The position numbers and the translations under genes are program-made. 64,000 nt of DNA, taken from Agelaius tricolor. Lineage: Eukaryota > Chordata > Aves > Passeriformes > Icteridae. The DNA lies in contig JALJCS010000018.1 of assembly GCA_023055355.1 (NCBI GenBank), positions 1 through 64,000 on the forward strand, in the 5' to 3' direction. Below are positions 42,619 to 56,107 of the stretch, piece after piece. The notes under the pieces are model-generated. The model searched no databases. It was not told where the DNA came from and saw nothing but the letters and a program-made list of their open reading frames with translations. The first letter of the stretch is position 1, and each line of letters begins with the position of its first letter.

Positions 42619-44159
42619 ATACAGGATGAATGCTTTTGCATTTGCAGGAAGTTTGTGTGGATTTGAAAAGCATCCTTATAGCAGAGGCACAAAAGTATTC
42701 TCCTACCCTTTTAAATCATCTTCAAACCAAGCAATTCTCACAATAAGGTAGCGCATGAATGACTTGCAAGTGAGTTGAAGAAACACGGCAAAGATAAGTA
42801 GTGTTCAACTGCAGAGAATCGTTTAGGGACACCATACCTTTATATACCTTTATATTTTAAATCAGGAAGCATGGATGGACCGTTTTTTTCCCCTTAGTTG
42901 ACTACAGAACCAGCGGTCCCTTGCGGGAGGGTGTTTGGATTCAAGATGACACTGGCAGCTAAGAGCATGGCTACATAGAAGGTGCTACTTTGAGACCAGA
43001 ACATTCAATTACTTCAAGGCAGATAGGAGAATAGCTGACTAGTGGCAGCTCTGAGCAGAAGAGTCTGTGGCTTATCCTGTGGGAACAATAGTAAGACATT
43101 TCAATTGAAAAACCCCATTCATTCCCAAGGAGCAAACATCAGTAAAAATAAAAGGTCAAGTAAAGACACCCTAGTGCTCTTCTTATCAGAAGCATGTTCC
43201 TCCATATGAGAGTATTTAGGAAAGGACAGTCCATTCATAAAGAAAGGTGTGCCAGTTAGAAAACCTGTAGAACAATACAAGACAAACTCACACAATATAC
43301 ATCCTCAAATGCAAAATGAAGAAATAATCATTTCAAGCTTCCGTGGAATTAATTGCATTTTATTTGTTCTTTTCATTTCAGCTGCTCTCAAGTTATTTTT
43401 TAAGACTGAATTTTATGAATTCAGCAAAGCTCTCTTTTTGAATGTCTGCATACCCCTATAAAACACTGAGGTGACAAAGAGAATGGCAGTGGAAGGAAAC
43501 CTAGTCCACCTCCCCCTCCTTGAAGCTTTAGGCCAGCGAGTGATTAGAATTTAGTCACTTCATTTGCTTTACCAAGAGAGAATGTTTTCCAGCCTTTATC
43601 TTTCCTTTTGGAGCTGATTCCCTTTGTAGTCATAACTTCTTGACTCAGTTGGTGAGAAACAATGGCATTACAGCCGTGGATGTTAAAGTGCACTGATGGG
43701 AAATGAAGTTTTCATCTTCAGGTCCTTGCTTCAGTAAATATTCCAAATTCATCAGAAAGAAAGTTCCCAGACCAGTAATCCCCACTCAAATGACCTAATT
43801 CAAATAGTTTGTAGGCATAAGAGGCATCAAGCAGGTGCTGTCATCTGTTAGGGGAATAGCCAGCCAGTACATGATTGTCTAGTTAGGCGGCAACAATTTT
43901 GGAAAGAATTTAGTTTTTTTGTATTGCAAGTGAATGGTCAATACATTTTATTAGTGGATACGGGTACAAGAATGTCTTCTGCATCCTTTCAGAGGGGAAG
44001 CTTCCCTAGATCTAAAGCTGCTCAGCTCCACGATAGGATGCTTTGTCTGAAAAGGGAACTCAAGTCTTTGTCCTTTTGGATTGCTTCCATAGTTTTTCAC
44101 TCACTCTTCAGGTACCTGTTAATATGTTCTGTTATCCCTTGCAAACTTTTATGGGCATA
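42619..44159. other. Anonymous sequence
   Basis: No gene or repeat family is recognised. Short frames are unremarkable. Confidence 0.4.
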
Positions 44160-44935
44160 GTCGCTGAATTGGTACGTATTCCATGAAGTCCACAGGCCCT
44201 GTTGAGATGCAGCCACAGGTCTCAAGGGTGTTAGCAGATGTTATTCTGAGGCCACTCCTAATGATTTTTGATGGATCATAGTGACTGAGGAAAGTGCCCA
44301 AAGAGTGGATGAAAGCAAATGTCACCCATCTTGGAAAAAGGCAACTAGGAGGACTTGGAAAAGTAGAAGCCAGCCAGCCAGCGTCATTTTTATGCCCAGG
44401 AAGTTGATGGAGCAGCTATTGCTGGAAAGCATTGCCAGGCACATGAAGGAGGACAAAATAACCTAGTCAGCATGGATTTACCAGGGGAACTTGATGCTGA
44501 ACAACTTTTTAAACTCCTCTGATGAATCAACTTGCCCGGTAGATGAAGGGAATATTGTCTGCCTGGGCTTCAGGAAGGTTTTTGACATTTATCTACGTGG
44601 CAGCACACATACATCCCAGAAGTGTGCAAAGAGGAGGGAACCAGTGTCTTTTCAAGGATGCTCAGTGAAAAGACAAGAGGCAGTAGGCACACACTGAAAT
44701 ACAGGAGATTGCCTCTGCACATGGCCAAATGATTTTTTACTGTGAGGGCGACTGAACCACGGCACAGACTGCCCAGAAAGATGGTGGAGCCTGGATCTTT
44801 GAAGACATTAAAAGTACACCCAGATATAATCCTGGGCAAGAGGCTCTAGGTATCCTGGTTTAAGCAGGGGGGTTGGACCTGGTGAGCCCCACTAACGCCT
44901 TCCACTCTCGTTCATTCTGTGCTAGTGAATTCTCT
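44160..44935 (+). mobile_element. CR1 LINE fragment (RT start plus 3' end)
   Basis: The frame near 44390-44460 (RKLMEQLLLESIARHMKED) and the next block (VDEGNIVCLGFRKVFD) resemble CR1 reverse transcriptase. The last 200 bp, from CACAGACTGCCCAGA to GGTTGGACCTGG, matches the CR1 3' end. Most of RT is deleted between them and stops are present, so this is a dead insertion typical of birds. Confidence 0.8.
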
Positions 44936-46394
44936 TAGAGATGCATTTCAAGCACTGGCATGACAAAGATCTGTGCAGAGAGAGATCCAAATGGACATGG
45001 GATCTAAGTTCCTTAAGTAGTGCTCAAGAAGAATGCAAAACTCTGGGATAAGTGTCTCTTCCATAACTGAATCCCTTTCACGGGAAAATTCCCCAGCTAT
45101 AGAAAGATCTTCTGATAGGCATGCTTAAGACTGACACTGGCTGAGCAAATTTCTCCCTATGTGTGTTTAAGACCAATTAGGATCTTCACCAAGTGTTGTC
45201 AACATAGTCACAGAATGTATATTGTTAAGAAGGGACAACTTACATCAGAATGGCAAATATTGGTCCACAAAATGTATTAATGTATGGGAACTATCTACTT
45301 GGGTTGAAAATAAAAAGAAAGAGTTAGTCTTTATTTATCAATTCCATCGCAATATTGATGAGGTAAGAAAAAGACCTTAGTCCTTAACCTTCTTAACTCA
45401 AGCAAAGATTTTTAAAAATTCCTTGTAAAAAATGTATCCTAATTATCAGACTATGAAACAATTTTAGTTGGGAAAAAAGTTCCAGAATTGTGTAGATAGT
45501 GGTAAAGAAGCCAAGAAAATAGGTAAGAAACAAAAAGAGAGCAAAAGAGTCAGCTTCAGTCTGCAAGCTCGTTCTAGAAGTAATCTGCTAGAAAAAGGAA
45601 CCCCCAGTTGAATTTCCAATGTATTCATGCACTTGATTCAGTAACTAGTCAATGTAAAAACCAATCCTTTTGTACAACTTCTCCCAGCAACAAAAACCCC
45701 AACAGCTTGACACCACCATCATGCCTGTCCCAGATGTATTTTAAAAGAAATTATCCTTTCTTGAAACTCTATTTGCATAAAAGTTGCAAGACATTGGAGG
45801 GATTCTCCACATTCTCATTTCTCCATGTGGCTTGAAAGTCTATTTGATAAAATATGCAACAAAGCAGATGATTTATAAGGTAGGGTAAAATGGATGATTT
45901 GGGAATTGATCTCTTGTTGATATTAAACTTCATATCCACTCTCTGTGAAGTTTCTAAAAGAAATGATGGAGCTGAGGCATGAATCTGCCACAACAAGTGT
46001 TAAGCAAAGATACACACTCCCCTTCACATGCCCCCCTTCCACACACACCTAGGCCCACACAGAGGTCAGCATAGCAGATGATGAACACCTTCTTTGGCAC
46101 TTCATGAAATCCTAACATGAGGAAGTGTTGAAATACAGAGATTTTGTCCCATGTAGAAACCCATCCCATGTATTTTATGCTGTAATTCTTCTCTCTTTTA
46201 AAATTTGCTATCTTCTGCATAGTTTTCATTAACCTGTTACAGTAGTGAAAATCACAGATCAAGGTAATTTTGTAACACTTTGATTTTACCCCAAGAGCTG
46301 AGGGAAAACTTGCTCCTATACTTCAATCTGAGTTTCTTCTAGATTCAAACTTTGTTTCTCTACCAATCAAGAGTCTCCTGTGTTGCTGCTCAAA
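44936..46394. other. Anonymous AT-rich sequence
   Basis: I recognise nothing in this stretch. Confidence 0.4.
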
Positions 46395-46515
46395 GCCCCA
46401 GCCAAGCTGATCGTGAATACTTTCAGGGATGGGACACCCACAACTTCTCTGGGCAACCTGTTCCAGTGTTCCAGCACCCCCACAGTAAAAAAAGTCTTCC
46501 TTTCATCTAATATGT
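46395..46515 (-). mobile_element. CR1 LINE 3' fragment, minus strand
   Basis: CAGGGATGGGACACCCACAA, CTCTGGGCAACCTGTTCCAG and the following AAAAAAAGTCTTCCTTTC are the reverse complement of the conserved CR1 3' region. Confidence 0.85.
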
Positions 46516-49500
46516 ATCAGAAGTATTAAATCTAGGCATATAAACTTTGAGGAAAGGTTTGAAATTCTTTTGATTTGAATCACATTTTATATGAGTACTG
46601 ACTTACAGATGACTAAAATATGTGGATGGGCATTTGAGCTGACACTTTTTGAAAAGGTGCATGGCATTTAAAATTAAAACCAGTACCATTAAAAGCTTTG
46701 TGCCGTTTTCTTTTTCCTCTGGTATTCAAAATTGCATATATCAAATATCTGTGCTTCATACAAAGCTCTTAGACACTCTCAGAAAAAAGCTTTTCTTCCA
46801 GACTAAGTTGCAGTTTACGTAGAACACTGGTACTAGTGAAGGTTTTTCTGGGCATAGGGGGAACACCTTCTCATTGGATTTGTGTGCAGAATGCATTTTA
46901 TGCAAACTGGAAAATTGATCCCAGCTGTGTTCTAGTCATCATTCTTACTGCATCAGGCCTGAAGATTCTGTGAAAAGTAGCCTGTGGACCTTGAACATAG
47001 CTCATGTGAAACAGATGAGAGGCGATGGAGAAGTTGAGGGAGAGAATAAAGAGCATATGGCCCAGTACAGACTAACAATTGTTTGGCACCCTTTAAAGGC
47101 TGTGTTTGACAAGCAGGGCTGAAGCAGGTCTGCAAAATATCCGGGAGATCAAAATCCATTGAAGCAAATTGCCCTGGCCAGTCACCTTGCTGCCGATAAT
47201 TCACTCTCCATAGCAGCTGATCAGGCCTAAGAATGCTGCTGCAGAAGTATTGTGAAAAAGGTAGGCATATTTTCACAGATGCAGGGGAAAATCCCCTTGG
47301 ATGATGGTTCCAAGGGATTACTTGATGGAGCAAGTTATGTACCCTTATCTACCGTGCAATATCTAAGTTGGTGAGTTCACTATCTGTCAGCATCACTTTC
47401 GAAAATAAATGTTTGATCCACAAAACAATATTTCATATGTCCTGTCTACCTGCTTCATTTCAACCAATGAATAGGCTACGTTCCATCAGCAAAGGGTTTA
47501 TGATCCTATGTTTCTTTAAACTGTGATAATTCTTTATTTTTTTCTAGATCAGACACTGTCTATTCATAAGATTCAGATGTCCATGGCAGGGGTGTAATTA
47601 AATTCACATGTTAAAAAATAACCTTCTTCTTGTTATCTTTTTATTAAATTACTGACATGTAACATCAGTCTGAGAGCTGAAGAAAACCCCTTCATTTGCT
47701 GTTTGCCAAGTATCATCTATGTGATACAAATTCTACTTGAGAAATCACACCCGTACATTGCCATGTAGCACTACTAGTAATGCTTTCACAACCTTTTCTT
47801 CATCATTAGGTCTTTTGGTGAAGTGAATGATTAGAACATAAGCAAGGGCATTTGTTCAAGATGCTCCAGAAAGAGCTGTGGTCTGTTCTCTTCTTTGCTG
47901 CCTATGTTAGCACTCAGCTGCAAAAAAGGAAAGATTACTAGGAAAAGTGTTACTTTCAGTCTAAACTTGTAAATGATGTTTGGAATACCCTGTTAAATGA
48001 CAAGGTGCTCTTTTAAAATATGGCATCTTAAGGGAAAATGTCAGCTTTAAAAAGGTTTTGAGACAGTTGCTTCTGGAAAAAAAAAAAAAAAGAAAAGAAT
48101 TGGAGGCTTCTAAGGTCTTTAGGCATACTATTTTGAGGATTGATTCAAACCACAGTTTCTTCATATAGGAAGAACAGAGGACCATAGATGCAACCCATTT
48201 GAAAATGGATTTCTATATGTTTCTGGTTGGGATTACCAGGCATCATTTCTTGTGAAGTTGAGGGACTGCAGTTAGCACTCCAATAATTTCCTTCCCTGAA
48301 ATTCATCTGCATTTGGTCCTTTTTCCAGAGTCCCCATTTATTAGTGAAGGTATACTCTATCTATGCATTAGAATATTCCATTAGAGTGTGTGACTCATAC
48401 TTGCTAGTTAAAATTAGCTGGAGCGGAATGGATAGTTACAGTTGCGTGTATACAATAGTCTTATTTTGGCAAGTTTTCTTTAGACAATGTTGAAGCAGCA
48501 CTAGCAAATAGGAAGTACAGCTTGCAGCAGGGAAGGACACTCTTCTGCTTTCTCAAGTTTCCTGTAGTTAAATAGACGCCAAAAGGCTTTTCCTAGTACT
48601 ACTACTGTCTTGTAGGAATACTTGATCTAATCCTATCTTTGATCAAATTCCTAATGGGTTACTTTTCTACAAGGCAGAACATTTTTCTTTTAATAATATG
48701 TATTTTGTAAGGTGGAAACATGAACTTGTGCACCAGTCACGTGGACTGTACTCCTTATTAAGTTTCACAACCTTCTTTAGAAAATATTGACTGTGTGTAA
48801 CTTCAAAAGGAGAATTCTGGGCATCTTCATTCTATTGATGTAATTGTTTTTCTGCCATGCTGGTATTGTTTTCTATCATTTTTACCAACAGAAATATTTT
48901 TCCCTGACACCTATGGAAAAGACCTATGTTTACTCAACAGTGCAGCATCAGTACATTGTTTAGAATGATTTCAACATGGTCCCAAACATATCAGACAGCT
49001 AGACAGCAGAGGTTAGCAACAGGGAATGGGAATAACTTCTGAACCGTTTCAGTAGATTTCCCAGGAAGGGCTTGCTTTCTGCCACTGCAAATTTTCCCAG
49101 AGATTTTGTCTGGTGAAGAGTTGCATCAAAAGAGTATTTTTGCCCAAACCATGGGGCAAGCTCTGTCTCCGATTTACTAGTGAATGCAAAGAGGGTGAAA
49201 GTGCTGCTTCAAAGCCCTCTGTGCACTTTCTGTACCAAGAGGGGGGGTGACCCCAGAAATAAGTTTTGATCTCTCTTCAGAACACAAGGCATGTCATCAC
49301 CTCATTCATCTTCTTCTGGGACTCATAGCGTCTTAAGACTAAGAAGCTCTCTTGCTTGCTGAAGTGCGTTCAGCAAAAAAACCTTGTCTCATCAGCCAAT
49401 TTGAACACAACTACAGTCGAGTCAATTCCAATGCTGGCAGGGCAATACTCTAGCCCACTAGTAACATGCCACTATTAGAAGACTGTGTAAAACTATTTTT

Positions 49501-52500
49501 GTACAAAGTAATCGGAGGGAAAAATAGAATTGGGAAGAACTGCACATTGTTCTGGAAAAAGCCTCCTGCCTCAGTCTTACAGACATCATTTGCTGGTATC
49601 ATTTTTAATAGTTGGGGTTTTTTAAATTTTGTAGAAGAAAAAATATTACTGCACCTTTATGTTTCCTTACTAGAAGTACAGCCATTTCTTAATAGAATAG
49701 AAGTAAGCCATTTGGATATGTACAAATGGTCTTTTCAAATACATATGCTATAGCCCACTGTGAAAGTAATTAGCTATAAAGAGAAATCTAAAGGTTTAAA
49801 AAGATTTTGGAAGAAAGTAAGTCTAAGGTGATAGAAGAAGAAGAAAACAGCAGTTTTCTTCTGGTGAAAAAAAAACAAAGGGAGGACCTTGTACAGTGGA
49901 GATGTATTATTTGACTTCCTGAAAAACTGAGTAGGTTTGCTATTGCCAATGATTTTCATTAGGAAGGAAGAGATTCCTTTGGCAAAAAAAACCCCTTCAA
50001 ACTGACTTGACAAAAATGTTATGACACTTAACTTCACCAATCCTGAAGAAAAATTCTCATCACTTGATCTGGAAATCATGATGGTAATGGAGACAAGGAT
50101 GTCTAAGCCATGCCATCAGGAACACAAAAAAGCATTAGAATGCAGGTAAGACTGAGCTCCTGAACTAGTGTGAAGAGAATGCAACAAAGGCATTTTCCTT
50201 TAAGAGTCTTCAGGATGGAGAGCAGATCAAATTTTTTCATGTGAAGTATTTCTGAATGGAATGAATCTTCAAAATAACATTGTTTTCCAAAACCTGTCTA
50301 CAGTATCTCTTACCATGATACACAGTTCCTATGAATAGAAAAAGCAAAGCACTTTTTTCCAAACTGTTGTGCACTCTTAAGCAATCTACAATAAAAATAG
50401 TATTTTTTCATGCGGGGAATGATGTGAATTACAAAAAAGCCTTGTAGCACACTTGGCACTGTAGTCTCTTGATTAGCATAGCTTTTTATTCATCAAACAC
50501 ATTTCGCATTGACTATTTTTCTCTTTTAAATAACGGCGTCTTTGTACTTATGCAGCATCCATGAAGAATTTCTTGGGTGTTATTTTGTACCTGATCCTAA
50601 ATGGCAGGTTCTGCATTCTGCCATCTGTCTAGCTTTCCCATTTGATGCAGCTTCTGAGAGGTATTTTCAGAATCGAGGACTACTTGCAAGAATGATGCTA
50701 AATCCATGCATTTTACTCCTTGGTTAATGCAAAACTATTTTTCCTTTACACTTCAATGAGAACAGGAAAATAATGATGGTGAGTTCAATCCTTAGAGTAA
50801 TACAAAGAGGACTATAATCATCATTAGAAACCAAGCAAGGTGTATTTATTGCACATGCATGATACTCACTGATGCAAATTACCCTGTAAATTCAAAAGGA
50901 ATCTGTATCATAGGAGTGGATGGAATGTTTCTATTGATATTTTGCTTAAAGCAGAAAATTAATTCTTTTGACAGCCAACTCATGATTGCAAGCTCACTTT
51001 CAACTACAGCTTTCAAACAGAAGAAACATGTCTGTTTATAAAACGATACAGTACAGTACACAATAGCAAGTCAGGTCATAGACTTTGAAAAGAAAAAAAC
51101 AGATCAAAGGACAGATTCATTCACATCTACAAGCCCTCAAGAGTGTACAGGTCAAATGTCCCCAGAAAACTAGGCTGGTGGCGCAAATTCTCTATGTTGG
51201 CACCAGCAGAAGCAGCTGCTATCTTTATAGGATGCAATCTTGCTTACATCACCCTTCAGAGCAATCTTCTGTACCCCTGCCCAATACACCTTCTGCTCTA
51301 TTCCTTGGACTTCACATTTGCATTTCTACAGAGTCCTGTCCTGCAAACTGACTCAAAGTTCAGGTAATAGATTTCCAAGATTTAGAAATGTTGTGTGAGG
51401 TTCATTTATTTCATATTTCATTCCATCTAAGCAAACTGTAACTTTCTGAAGTGAAATATTTCGAGTATGTCACGTGTATTTTAATGTTAGCTCTGCTTCA
51501 CATTAAAACTTCTCACAGACCCCTGTGATGCCTTGCTGCAAAAATATATAGCTGCCAAGAGTGGTTGTGGGAAGTTAGAATTGCCAGAAAACCATACAAA
51601 CAATCTAACAATAGAGCCTTGGATTTCTGAATATAATTGCACCATGTAAAGTCAAAATATAATATTTAAATGATTTTAGATAATGATGAGTGTGGGCTAG
51701 AGAGAATCCAGATAGAATTTTATTTTTTTAAACAGTTCCGGGAAAAACATGGCCTTGACTTGGAAGTATAGCAGGAAATATTTTTATACAGCATGAGTTC
51801 TCATTACCTAATCATATGATTTGTAGACCTGAATTGGAAACCAGGAAATAAACGAAGAAAAATATTCAAGCTATAAAAGATGGGAGTTTAAAATTTTCTT
51901 TGTATTTCTGATTAAAGCTATTAGGTAGCTAAATGGTCACCCATTATTTTAAAAAGCATCTGGACATTAAAAATAGGTAAATTTCTGCGGGACTTGGATG
52001 TCAGCTATTCCTGAAAAGCTTTATTTCACTGCTTTCCAACCCTGAATCAATCCACTTAAACGCAGCTGTATTTCAGATGCTCAGTGGAACTGTCCATGTA
52101 ATGCAGATAGTTGACAAATAATCTGCAGAAAAAGCTAGATCGATTTGAAGATCTTTTCCTGTAAATGGTATTCACGTTATTTGTACAAACACACAGATGG
52201 GATTTCTGCTGTCTTCTTCAGGCCACTTCCTCCAGAGAGCTCTCCATCAAATCTCTCTAGTTCTACTCTTCTGGTGATCCAAAGTCAGCATGGGATGGTC
52301 CAACTGCATGAATTACTGTCTGCTAGAGGTGCACCCCGAGGGCTTCTGTGTGCAGCATCACGTGAGCCCTACTAAAGTCACCCTGTTGGTATAAACTGAG
52401 CTAGCTGGACCTTAAGGGACAAGATTGTGCACTGATATTGTAAGAGAAATTAGGTACTAAGAAGGAGGCTGGAAGATTTAAATATTTCTGCCTCCAGCTT

Positions 52501-52849
52501 AACCTAACCCTAAATCTTGGTCTTTATCTGAAAAACTAGGTGAATTAACCTATTTGGCATTCCTATGCCAAAAATGTCAGTAATACAACAAGAACCGTCA
52601 AAAGAGTAACAATTCCAATCATTACTTTGTAAAAGTCATTCATTGGAAGAAGTCGGGAAGAAGGATGAAACATGCCAATATCCTACCCTGAGAATCATTC
52701 TGTTGATTTGCACAGGTTTCTTATTATATACCCATCTAATGCATTGGACATGTATGCTTGTGATGACACAAATACTTGCAAAGCTTACCAGATAAACCAT
52801 GTTCTCTTCAGGCAGCAAAACATTTCTTGATGGTTGTGTTTGCTAATTA
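46516..52849. other. Long anonymous AT-rich stretch
   Basis: More than 6 kb without a recognisable gene, RNA gene or repeat family. Frames of 60-126 codons, for example 46953-47333 on the minus strand and 49466-49753 on the plus strand, have no family character and no supporting splice context. Confidence 0.45.
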
Positions 52850-52905
52850 CATTTAGACTCAATGTTCTTAAAGGTCTTTTCCAACCAAAGTGATTCCATC
52901 ATTCT
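52850..52905 (+). mobile_element. CR1 LINE 3' tail fragment
   Basis: TTAAAGGTCTTTTCCAACCA followed by TGATTCCATCATTCT is the diagnostic CR1 3' terminus. Only the tail is kept. It ends 20 bp from the next LTR. Confidence 0.8.
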
Positions 52906-52924
52906 CGAAGTCGCAGATCCTGCT

Positions 52925-54274
52925 TGTCTTGGTTTAGGGCAAATTTGGCAGCAATCCTCAAGAAGGGGTGATTTATTAAAAATATTGATCTAGTACTGAT
53001 ATCCAACTGTGACGGACAAAGGCTCCCTAACAGTTCAAAATTAGAAAGTGTATGTTGATTGCAACGCTGGGCAGCGTGCGGGATAGCTCCCAAATACACA
53101 CTGTGATTTAGAGGTGATAACAGAGTCTTTTTATCTATACAAGTATTGAATACCCAAAAGACAAATACATCTTCATAATTTAGGTACATCCCATCATTCC
53201 TCACTTCGTATGGTAATTAGTTCAAAAGCTATTAAGCACGCGTAGTTTGTTGCTCAAAATGAATCGGTGGTCCCTTTCATGGGGAGGGGTTCCAAAATGA
53301 GGAAATAAATGAAGTCTTCCTGGTTCTGAACTTTCTACATTTTCAATGCAAATATGACAAATGAACCCATTGGTAGAACTCCCATTCCCCATCTTCAATT
53401 GGTTTCAGAACAGAGGTGGCCTACAATTGTCTTATGTTCCTAAAAGCTATTTATGAGTTTCTATATTCTTCATGATAAACCCAGCTAAGCAAACATGATG
53501 TTGACAAGCAATCAATTATTCGTTAACTACTAACTCTTAACTTCATCAAGGCCTACCTATTTATTTTGATAAACTCTAATAAGGCTTATCTCTGACTAAA
53601 ACCTCAGCTCCTCTAAAAACCCTAAATTTCTTTAAAGTTCATGTCTCAGGGGGCCCCCCCCAGAAAGCCCACCTACACGGCCCCTCCCCTCAACTGGTCT
53701 GGGAAACATTTCCTCTGAGAGAAGTGGAAAAAATCTGTTTATTTAACAGGGAAAGCACCCCCCAGCACAAAAAATGAACAATACCAGATGACAAAACTCA
53801 ATCGCCGCTCTGAAGAGACAACAAATTCAGAAAGTCTCTCCTGCGGATGCTTGCTCTGTTATCAATCCCTCCGGCACTAGGAAAGGCTGCTGCCCAGAGT
53901 AGGCCCCCATAGGCCACAAAGTGCAAGCTCTCAGTGCTCTCCAGGTCCCAGTGTGGAGCAGGTTTGAACAGTTCCAAGAAAAGGGAAAGAAAAAAAGACA
54001 GTCCAGGGAAAACTCTGCCTCAGCCAGCTAAACCAACTGAAAAGCAAACAACACTCTGTTCTGCTCCATCAGTGCCCAGACAACACAGTGCAGCACAGAA
54101 TGTGGAGCAGTGTTGCTTTTAGAAGAGTGAGTGCAGCCTGTGATAACAAACTCCGTGCTTCTTCTTCTCCCAACCTTTGCTCTCAGAACCAGTCTTGAAG
54201 GCAGAGAATAGAATATCCAGCATACACAGAACAGATGGCTGGGGATACAAGCATCATAAAGTCACCCTAGGACA
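52925..54274 (-). mobile_element. Solo LTR, TGTCCT family, copy C, interrupted
   Basis: The left edge TGTCTTGGTTTAGGGC is at 52925 and the right edge CACCCTAGGACA ends at 54274. Flanks CTGCT (52920-52924) and CTGCT (54275-54279) are a perfect 5-bp target duplication. The LTR is split by about 0.7 kb of unrelated sequence, roughly 52960-53650. Minus-strand AATAAA lies in the right part near 53740. Confidence 0.9.
52960..53650. mobile_element. Insertion nested in LTR copy C
   Basis: This stretch is absent from LTR copies A and B. It starts near TGATTTATTAAAAATATTG and runs to about TTCATGTCTCAGG. TTTATT near its left end suggests a minus-strand polyadenylation signal, so it is probably another LTR. 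Its exact edges and target duplication are unclear. Confidence 0.55.
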
Positions 54275-54388
54275 CTGCTCTACTGAGATATGTCACCAGA
54301 CTATGCTAAGACAAAGTTTTGGAACTGCTAATTAAAATTCTACTATCACAGTGAAGCTGAGGAGGAAAGACAGCTCACTCCAGTTACC

Positions 54389-54518
54389 TTGTGGCATGCC
54401 AATACTTCCTTTCAATCACAATGGTTTTCGTCTTTAAGTCCATGACATCACAGGCATAATTCAACATCTTTTGGGCAGGAAGGAAGATATTCTTCTTCTC
54501 ATTATACTGATGGGTAAG
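54389..54518 (-). pseudogene. Unassigned decayed exon with a one-base deletion
   Basis: A 130-nt minus-strand block with good splice sites, TTTGCATTTCAG and CACAAG|GTAACTGG. The first part encodes LTHQYNEKKNIF; after a one-base frame change the rest encodes QKMLNYACDVMDLKTKTIVI, then RKYWHAT. Both parts look like real protein, and neither frame alone stays open. I cannot name the gene. No neighbouring exon was found. Confidence 0.55.
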
Positions 54519-56107
54519 CTGAAATGCAAAGCAGTTAATTCAAAGTGAAACAGCGATCAAGTCAATAGTAAAACTCACCACAGTTTTGTTTACCAAGCCA
54601 AGTCCTTACAATCCCAAAATACAAGAACAGCTGTAAAAGCCTTGTGGTTTCTTAATTTTTTCCTATACCTACATGGGAGGGTAAGGGATAAATGATCCCA
54701 AACAATGGTAATCCACAACAAAGCATTCTTGACATCATATTCAGCTTTTGCATAGTGAGCTCTTCACCTGATCAAGTTATTCCATTGCAATAGTTTGGGG
54801 AGTATCTTAGAGGGCTGGCTGTTGTTTGGTTTAAACCATCTTGATCATTCAGGAACCCAGTAGCAATGAGAAAATTCAAAATAAGATAGTGCTACGCATT
54901 GATTTTCCTATATGACAGATGTATTTCTACAAGACAGAAGGCTGACCTAATGCTTCCCTACAACATGGCTGAAGTGGCATCCTGTTCCCCATAGGTTTTT
55001 CCGTTTAATTTTAGCAGCTTTCTTACTAGATTAATGAGCTGAACTAACTCAAAAAGGAATCAGATAAGTGCCAGAGCTTTAAAACAAACAACAACAACAA
55101 CAAAAAAGATGCAAAATGGTGATTTGTGGGTGCGTTTGAAAACAGAAATTTTTTTGTATTTTTCATAGAGACATGGCATTCTCTAGAATGATATTGCTCC
55201 AACGGTTTGAGTTTGGTTTTCTTTTTCCCCCTCAATTGTAAATGTTATGCATTCTTTTTGGCCAGTTCAGTAAATAGATTTTCTGATACGTGTGAAAGAC
55301 AGTCTAAAGTTCCCCTCATTTGCCTCACGACCATTCCCAGGACAGACACTGGGACCCTAAAGACACCGATGGGAATTCTGGCCTGCCAGTAATGGATGAA
55401 CACCAAAAATCCTGAGGCCCCTGAGCAGAATTCTGGCCTGCCAAGGGATTGTTCACAGCTGTGTCTTCAGTGACTGCTTCTAGCAGGGCCTGCCAAAGGG
55501 CGACCCAGCCTATATGCTTGCACCTGCTTCACGACAATAGACCAGGAATTTTCCCACCTCTTGGCCAGATGAACTTGCTGGGGCAACTTGGTAGCCCCCC
55601 CATGGAAAATCCTTCCTCTGCTCCACTACCACCGTGAGGCACCGAGGTTGAAGCCCCCCTACCAAGGACTGAGACTGAGACACCTGTAATTCTGATGCAG
55701 GGGTGCTGGCCTGACTGAAGCAGGATGCCTGCTGAGTGTTGCCTACAGATGTGCCTACAGGACCTAGACTGGTTTCCCCCAGAAAGCAGTCCTGAAACAG
55801 TGGGTCCCACTCACTGCTGATACTGACTTATCCTGCTGAGAGCATGGACTGTCTGTACCCGTCTTCAATACCTTTTTCCCCCTCAGCAATTTCAATAGAC
55901 TTCTTCTTCTTGATTGGATCTGTTCCCCCTCAGCCATTTCAAGATTCTGTTTCCCCCCTCAGCAATGGACTATAATAGAACCTTGAGTTCACCAGGACTT
56001 AACCTTGAGTTAACCAGGCAGGGCCATTATCTTCCCAACGCGACTAGGCAAACTCTGTTGGCTGGACTATGAGGACTTAGTCTCTCCACATTTGGTAGCT
56101 ATACTCC
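54519..56107. other. Anonymous sequence upstream of LTR copy D
   Basis: No gene is recognised. A phrase around GAATTCTGGCCTGCCA occurs twice (about 55373 and 55430), and CCCCCTCAGC(A/C)ATT recurs near 55880, 55927 and 55960. This may be the outer part of ERV-B, split off by LTR D. Confidence 0.4.

Noticed and set aside
46953..47333. 126-codon minus-strand frame
   Set aside because: No family similarity, no splice sites that would join it to anything, and an ordinary length for chance.
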